Positions 5,792 to 9,258 of a stretch of 9,258 bases of DNA are shown in pieces. Under the pieces are notes generated by a model. The model made no database searches. It was not told the DNA's origin and saw only the letters and a list, made by a program, of their open reading frames with translations. Positions within the stretch are counted from its first letter, which is position 1. Each line of letters opens with the position of its first letter. The position numbers were made by a program, and so were the translations under genes. The DNA is from Alphaproteobacteria bacterium (GTDB lineage Bacteria > Pseudomonadota > Alphaproteobacteria > Puniceispirillales > Puniceispirillaceae), in assembly GCA_011526395.1 (NCBI GenBank), contig WTHW01000054.1, forward strand, positions 1-9,258, written 5' to 3'.

Positions 5792-7448
5792 AGCAAAAAA
5801 GAACATCCTATTTTTGATGTTTGACCAGCTACGATATGATTATTTGAGTTGTTTAGGTCATCCGCATTTGGACACGCCCAATCTTGATTGGCTTGCATCA
5901 CAATCAGTAACATTTTCAAATTGTTTTGTGCAATCGCCTGTGTGTGGTGCATCGCGGATGAGTTTTTATACAGGTCGGTATGTTAGCTCGCATGGTGCCT
6001 CTTGGAATGGTATCCCGCTGAAAGTCGGTGAAGTCACATTGGGCGACCATCTGCGCGATGGGGGATGTGATGCGTATTTAATTGGCAAAACGCATATGCG
6101 TGCTGATGCAAAAGGTATGGCGCGCTTTGGCTTGGCGCCTGACAGCGTGATTGGTGCGCGCGTCGCAGAATGCGGCTTTGATATTTGGGTGCGTGATGAT
6201 GGGCTATGGGGGCAAGGCCCAGATGGCGAATATGATGAGAAAGACTCACCCTATAACCAATATTTAAAATCAAAAGGCTATGAGAGCGAAAATCCATGGC
6301 ATGAATTTGCCAATGCAGGCATCGATAAAGATGGCAATATCGCGTCTGGCTGGATTTACGGCAATAGTGATTTGCCAGCAAATATCAAAGAAGAAGATTC
6401 CGAAACGCCATGGCTAACACGAGAAGCCATCAACTTCTTGGAAGATAAAAAAGATGCTGACAGGCCGTGGATGTGCCATGTGAGTTATATTAAACCGCAT
6501 TGGCCTTATATTGTGCCTGCGCCTTATCATAATATGTATGGGCCAGATAGTTTCATCGCCCCAATTCGCAGTGATGATGAAAAAATAGACCCGAACCCTG
6601 TTTATGCTGCTTTTTCTGGCAATGTGATCGGAACCGCATTCCAAGATGATACTGTGCGTGAAAAAGTACTTGGCGCTTATATGGGGCTTATCAAACAAAT
6701 TGATGACCAGATGGGTGTGTTATTTGACTATCTGAAATCATCAGGACAGATGGAAGATACGATGATTGTTATCACCTCTGATCATGGTGATTATTTGGGA
6801 GATCATTGGCTAGGGGAGAAAGATCTGTTCCATGACCCATCTGTTAAGGTGCCTTTGATTATTTATGATCCGTCACCAGAGGCAGATAGCACCAGAGGCC
6901 AGACATGTGATGCATTGGTTGAATCTATAGATTTGGCCGCCACATTCACAGATTACACAGCGCAAACAGTGCCAGATGAATGGCTTGAAGGGCGCTCATT
7001 GATGCCATTTATCCATGGCGAGGATCCAGCTGATTGGCGCGATTTTGCGGTGAGTGAATATGATTATTCCATGTCACCAATGGCCAATAAATTACAAGTC
7101 AGCGCCAAAGATGCCCGTTTATTTATGGTCGCGTCCAAGAAATGGAAGTTTATGCATGCAGAAGGTGGATTTCCGCCCATGCTGTTTGATCTTGAAAAAG
7201 ACCCACATGAATTGCGTGATGTAGGACGTGACCCTGATTATAAGCAAGCTGTGCAAGATTGTTATGATATGCTGCAAAGCTGGGCGCTTCGGTGCGGTCA
7301 ACGCACAACATTATCTGATCAAGAGCTAGAAGACAAACGTGGCAAATCACGCCGTCGTGGCATTGTGCTTGGCGTCACTGAAGCAGGTGGTCAGGTTGAT
7401 GAGCTATTGGTAAAATATAAGGGTAAATCCGGCAAACGACCTATGTGA
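5781..7448 (+). CDS. Cytoplasmic sulfatase-family hydrolase (formylglycine type; arylsulfatase or phosphonate/phosphodiester hydrolase)
   Basis: This 555-residue member of the alkaline phosphatase superfamily, sulfatase branch, should hydrolyse a sulfate ester (possibly a phospho- or phosphonate ester). The first strand NILFLMFDQLRYD gives metal ligands D15 and Q16; a D-Q pair is known from phosphonate monoester hydrolases, where many sulfatases have D-D. The nucleophile motif is C55-G-A-S-R59, followed by the family stretch MSFYTGRYVSSHGA. It has Ala where the common CxPxR signature has Pro; C55 would be converted to formylglycine. Other active-site residues are K103/H105 (GKTH), H240 (KPHWPY), D334/H335 (TSDHGD) and K347 (GEKDLFHD). 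No signal peptide is present, so it should act in the cytosol on an imported substrate. The start is TTG, 11 bases inside the preceding gene. No formylglycine-generating enzyme lies in the window. The substrate is unknown; an aromatic sulfate is suggested by context. Confidence 0.88.
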   Translation: MAHKAKKNILFLMFDQLRYDYLSCLGHPHLDTPNLDWLASQSVTFSNCFVQSPVCGASRMSFYTGRYVSSHGASWNGIPLKVGEVTLGDHLRDGGCDAYLIGKTHMRADAKGMARFGLAPDSVIGARVAECGFDIWVRDDGLWGQGPDGEYDEKDSPYNQYLKSKGYESENPWHEFANAGIDKDGNIASGWIYGNSDLPANIKEEDSETPWLTREAINFLEDKKDADRPWMCHVSYIKPHWPYIVPAPYHNMYGPDSFIAPIRSDDEKIDPNPVYAAFSGNVIGTAFQDDTVREKVLGAYMGLIKQIDDQMGVLFDYLKSSGQMEDTMIVITSDHGDYLGDHWLGEKDLFHDPSVKVPLIIYDPSPEADSTRGQTCDALVESIDLAATFTDYTAQTVPDEWLEGRSLMPFIHGEDPADWRDFAVSEYDYSMSPMANKLQVSAKDARLFMVASKKWKFMHAEGGFPPMLFDLEKDPHELRDVGRDPDYKQAVQDCYDMLQSWALRCGQRTTLSDQELEDKRGKSRRRGIVLGVTEAGGQVDELLVKYKGKSGKRPM

Positions 7449-7472
7449 CTTTAACCAAATGAGTAATGACGT

Positions 7473-9258
7473 TTGACAACAAAATTCTTTTCCAGCAAAT
7501 CACGCCCGATAGATAAAGGCCCCTATCCAACAGAGCGATTGGCGCGCAGTGATACGATCTCTTTATCAGATGTGCCAGAGATGCAAGCTTTAAGCTTCAG
7601 GCGGCCAGATATGCCAGATAATATCGTCAATGCAATGACAGATTATCAGGCGATGATGGATGCTATCCGTGATGGGCTGGTCAATAAGAGCAAAGCAACA
7701 ATCCCAGATTGCCCTGTTGAGAGAAGCAAGCATCTAAAATCATTTGGCTATTTTGCTGATGCTTCGATGGTGGGCGTTGGCTTGCTAGATGATAGGCTGA
7801 AACTCTCTCAGCCTATTCGAAATCCAGATATAGACCGCTTGGCAGAGGATTTGAAAACGCGTCAGACCAAAACGCTAGCATCAGGGATTGATGTGATTAT
7901 GGCTGGCTTGAAAGAATCCATGTCAACGCCGCCACAAGGCACAGACCATCACACACATGCTATTGTCTTTTTATATGAAAATGCGCGTGCGCCACAGGCA
8001 AATGAAGATGGCACAGATTGGATTCAAGATGCAGAGGCGCATCGCGGCGCGTTGAGAGCGAGCGAAACAGCTGTGGTGCTAGCCAATTATATTCGTTTGC
8101 TTGGCTATGATGCGCTCGCCCATACTGCAACAAGCAGTGAAATGGATTTGGCAAAATTATCACTCATATCAGGGCTTACGTTTTATGAGGATGACTTAAC
8201 GGCGCCTTTTATTGGTAAGTCTTTTGGGCTTGCCGCTATCACCACAAATATGGATTTGGCACCTGATAAGCCACTTGCGCCGATGGCTGCACAAAGCCGT
8301 GTGGCGCTAGGTGGGCCTGCATGGTGGCTTGGGGCAGGCTCTCAAAAATCAGCCTTTAACCGAGACCCGTATCGTAAGCGTCAATTCATCGATGGCCCTC
8401 ATCCGTTTGAAACATTGAAACGTGTTGATAGCCCCACAACCTATATTGATGAAGCACATGTTGCGCGTGTGCCAAAGCGCACAGATATGTTTGCACGCGC
8501 CCAATTTGGTGACATGGGAAAGGCCAATCAGAAAGGGTCAGCTGGCGGATATTACGCACGGAAATCAGCACCATCTATGGCGCAACGTCATATGCTTGGT
8601 GCTTTTGTTTTATTGCAAGATGGGGTGCCAGCAGACAGTTCAACTGCCTATAATGACGAGCTTCGTAATGCCGCAAATATCAAAGCTGCCTCATACTGGC
8701 TTGGCGCAGATGCTGTTGGCATAAGCCGCTGTCCTGATTGGGCGTGGTATTCCCATGATGCCACTGGCGCAGAAATCATACCACCACATGACCAAGCTAT
8801 ATCTATGATCATTGACCAAGGCTATGAGACAATGGAGGGGGCAAGTGGTGATGACTGGATTTCTGTTGCCCAATCCATGCGCGCTTATTTGCGTTTCTCA
8901 TTGCTTGGCGGTGTTATCGCACGCCAGATCCGTAATCTTGGCTATAATGCCAAAGCCCATACCGTGCTTGATGGTGAGGTATTACAGCCGCCTTTATTGT
9001 TATTATCTGGCCTTGGCGAGGTAAGCCGGATTGGTGAAGTGATTTTGAACCCGTTTCTGGGGCCGCGCTTAAAATCTGGCGTTGTGACAACAGATATGCC
9101 CTTGGCGCATGATAAACCCATTGATTTTGGCCTTCAGCATTTTTGCGAAAGCTGTAATAAATGCGCGCGAGAATGCCCGTCTGGCGCTATCACAGCTGGT
9201 CCCAAATTGATGTTTAATGGCTATGAGATTTGGAAATCAGATAGCCAAAAATGCGCCA
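7473..9258 (+). CDS. rdhA: Reductive dehalogenase, aerobic non-exported type (partial, C-terminus beyond window)
   Basis: An uninterrupted frame of 595 codons runs off the right edge. It encodes a corrinoid/iron-sulfur enzyme that removes halogen from organohalides. The signature is C558-E-S-C561-N-K-C564-A-R-E-C568-P, the first [4Fe-4S] motif, and C594 begins the expected second one. Ahead of it are family segments RFSLLGGVIARQIRNLGYNA (474-493) and LSGLGEVSRIGEVILNPFLG (515-534), part of the cobalamin-binding nitroreductase-like core. No twin-arginine signal is present, which sets it with NpRdhA/BhbA-like catabolic enzymes, not respiratory exported ones. Some of that group carry a C-terminal reductase fusion; whether this one does lies outside the window. 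The start is TTG 7473, since TGA at 7467-7469 closes the frame and the next ATG (codon 37) would remove the N-terminal RPIDKGPYPTERLAR stretch. No strong ribosome site is seen in the 24-base gap, so translation may be coupled to the sulfatase. Confidence 0.93.
   Translation, partial: MTTKFFSSKSRPIDKGPYPTERLARSDTISLSDVPEMQALSFRRPDMPDNIVNAMTDYQAMMDAIRDGLVNKSKATIPDCPVERSKHLKSFGYFADASMVGVGLLDDRLKLSQPIRNPDIDRLAEDLKTRQTKTLASGIDVIMAGLKESMSTPPQGTDHHTHAIVFLYENARAPQANEDGTDWIQDAEAHRGALRASETAVVLANYIRLLGYDALAHTATSSEMDLAKLSLISGLTFYEDDLTAPFIGKSFGLAAITTNMDLAPDKPLAPMAAQSRVALGGPAWWLGAGSQKSAFNRDPYRKRQFIDGPHPFETLKRVDSPTTYIDEAHVARVPKRTDMFARAQFGDMGKANQKGSAGGYYARKSAPSMAQRHMLGAFVLLQDGVPADSSTAYNDELRNAANIKAASYWLGADAVGISRCPDWAWYSHDATGAEIIPPHDQAISMIIDQGYETMEGASGDDWISVAQSMRAYLRFSLLGGVIARQIRNLGYNAKAHTVLDGEVLQPPLLLLSGLGEVSRIGEVILNPFLGPRLKSGVVTTDMPLAHDKPIDFGLQHFCESCNKCARECPSGAITAGPKLMFNGYEIWKSDSQKCA

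Noticed and set aside
5419..5952. 177-residue minus-strand open frame spanning the aldehyde dehydrogenase/sulfatase junction
   Set aside because: It is antisense to two well-supported genes and low-complexity in appearance, with no family features.
5781..7448. Naming the sulfatase choline sulfatase (betC)
   Set aside because: The nucleophile region and the GRYVSSHGA stretch do not match what I recall of BetC, and no choline or betaine genes are nearby.
7466..7516. ATG-started 16-codon ORF (ATG 7466) overlapping the dehalogenase start
   Set aside because: It is in another frame from the dehalogenase, stops after 16 codons, has no good ribosome site and resembles nothing known. A leader-peptide role cannot be excluded but has no support.
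7473..9258. Epoxyqueuosine reductase (QueG) as an alternative for the corrinoid Fe-S protein
   Set aside because: QueG is much shorter (about 350-380 residues). This protein already has 557 residues before its first Fe-S cysteine and carries reductive dehalogenase segments.

Overview
The window reads as a compact aromatic-catabolism locus from a Gram-negative bacterium, probably a marine alphaproteobacterium. This is an inference from the protocatechuate 4,5-cleavage (LigAB) genes, a cytoplasmic formylglycine-type sulfatase, a reductive dehalogenase of the aerobic non-exported kind, and moderate GC judged by eye. No rRNA, tRNA, insertion sequence or CRISPR array was seen. Coding density is very high, and no intergenic gap exceeds 130 bases.

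Left block, minus strand (1-2266): a tight operon transcribed right to left, ligA-ligB-ligC and then the first 17 codons of a PrpF-family gene (ligU/galD, 4-oxalomesaconate tautomerase) running off the left edge. LigAB opens the protocatechuate ring between C4 and C5, LigC oxidises the semialdehyde to 2-pyrone-4,6-dicarboxylate, and LigU acts two steps later. The LigB iron ligands and catalytic histidine are all present.

Regulatory block (2267-4309): a LysR-type gene diverges from ligA across 93 bases that carry a 20-base-spaced direct repeat. A second LysR-type gene lies on the other strand. The two converge and overlap by 40 bases at their 3' ends, and the second diverges from the right-hand operon across 130 AT-rich bases with a 16-base dyad. 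Each operon thus has its own adjacent divergent regulator.

Right block, plus strand (4310-9258): aldehyde dehydrogenase, then a sulfatase overlapping it by 11 bases, then a reductive dehalogenase 24 bases further on that is cut by the right edge. The last gene is easy to miss because it has no ATG near its start and no stop in the window. The sulfatase is forced to a TTG start, and TTG is the only start for the dehalogenase that keeps the full N-terminus.

How the genes could work together (inference): the right block would desulfate, oxidise and dehalogenate an aromatic compound to protocatechuate, and the left block would cleave the ring. Red-algal bromophenols fit this chemistry: lanosol (2,3-dibromo-4,5-dihydroxybenzyl alcohol, known as sulfate esters) and 3-bromo-4,5-dihydroxybenzaldehyde have carbon skeletons that become protocatechuate after desulfation, oxidation to the acid and loss of bromine. 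This complete sulfatase + aldehyde dehydrogenase + reductive dehalogenase + LigABC arrangement is the most interesting aspect of the window.
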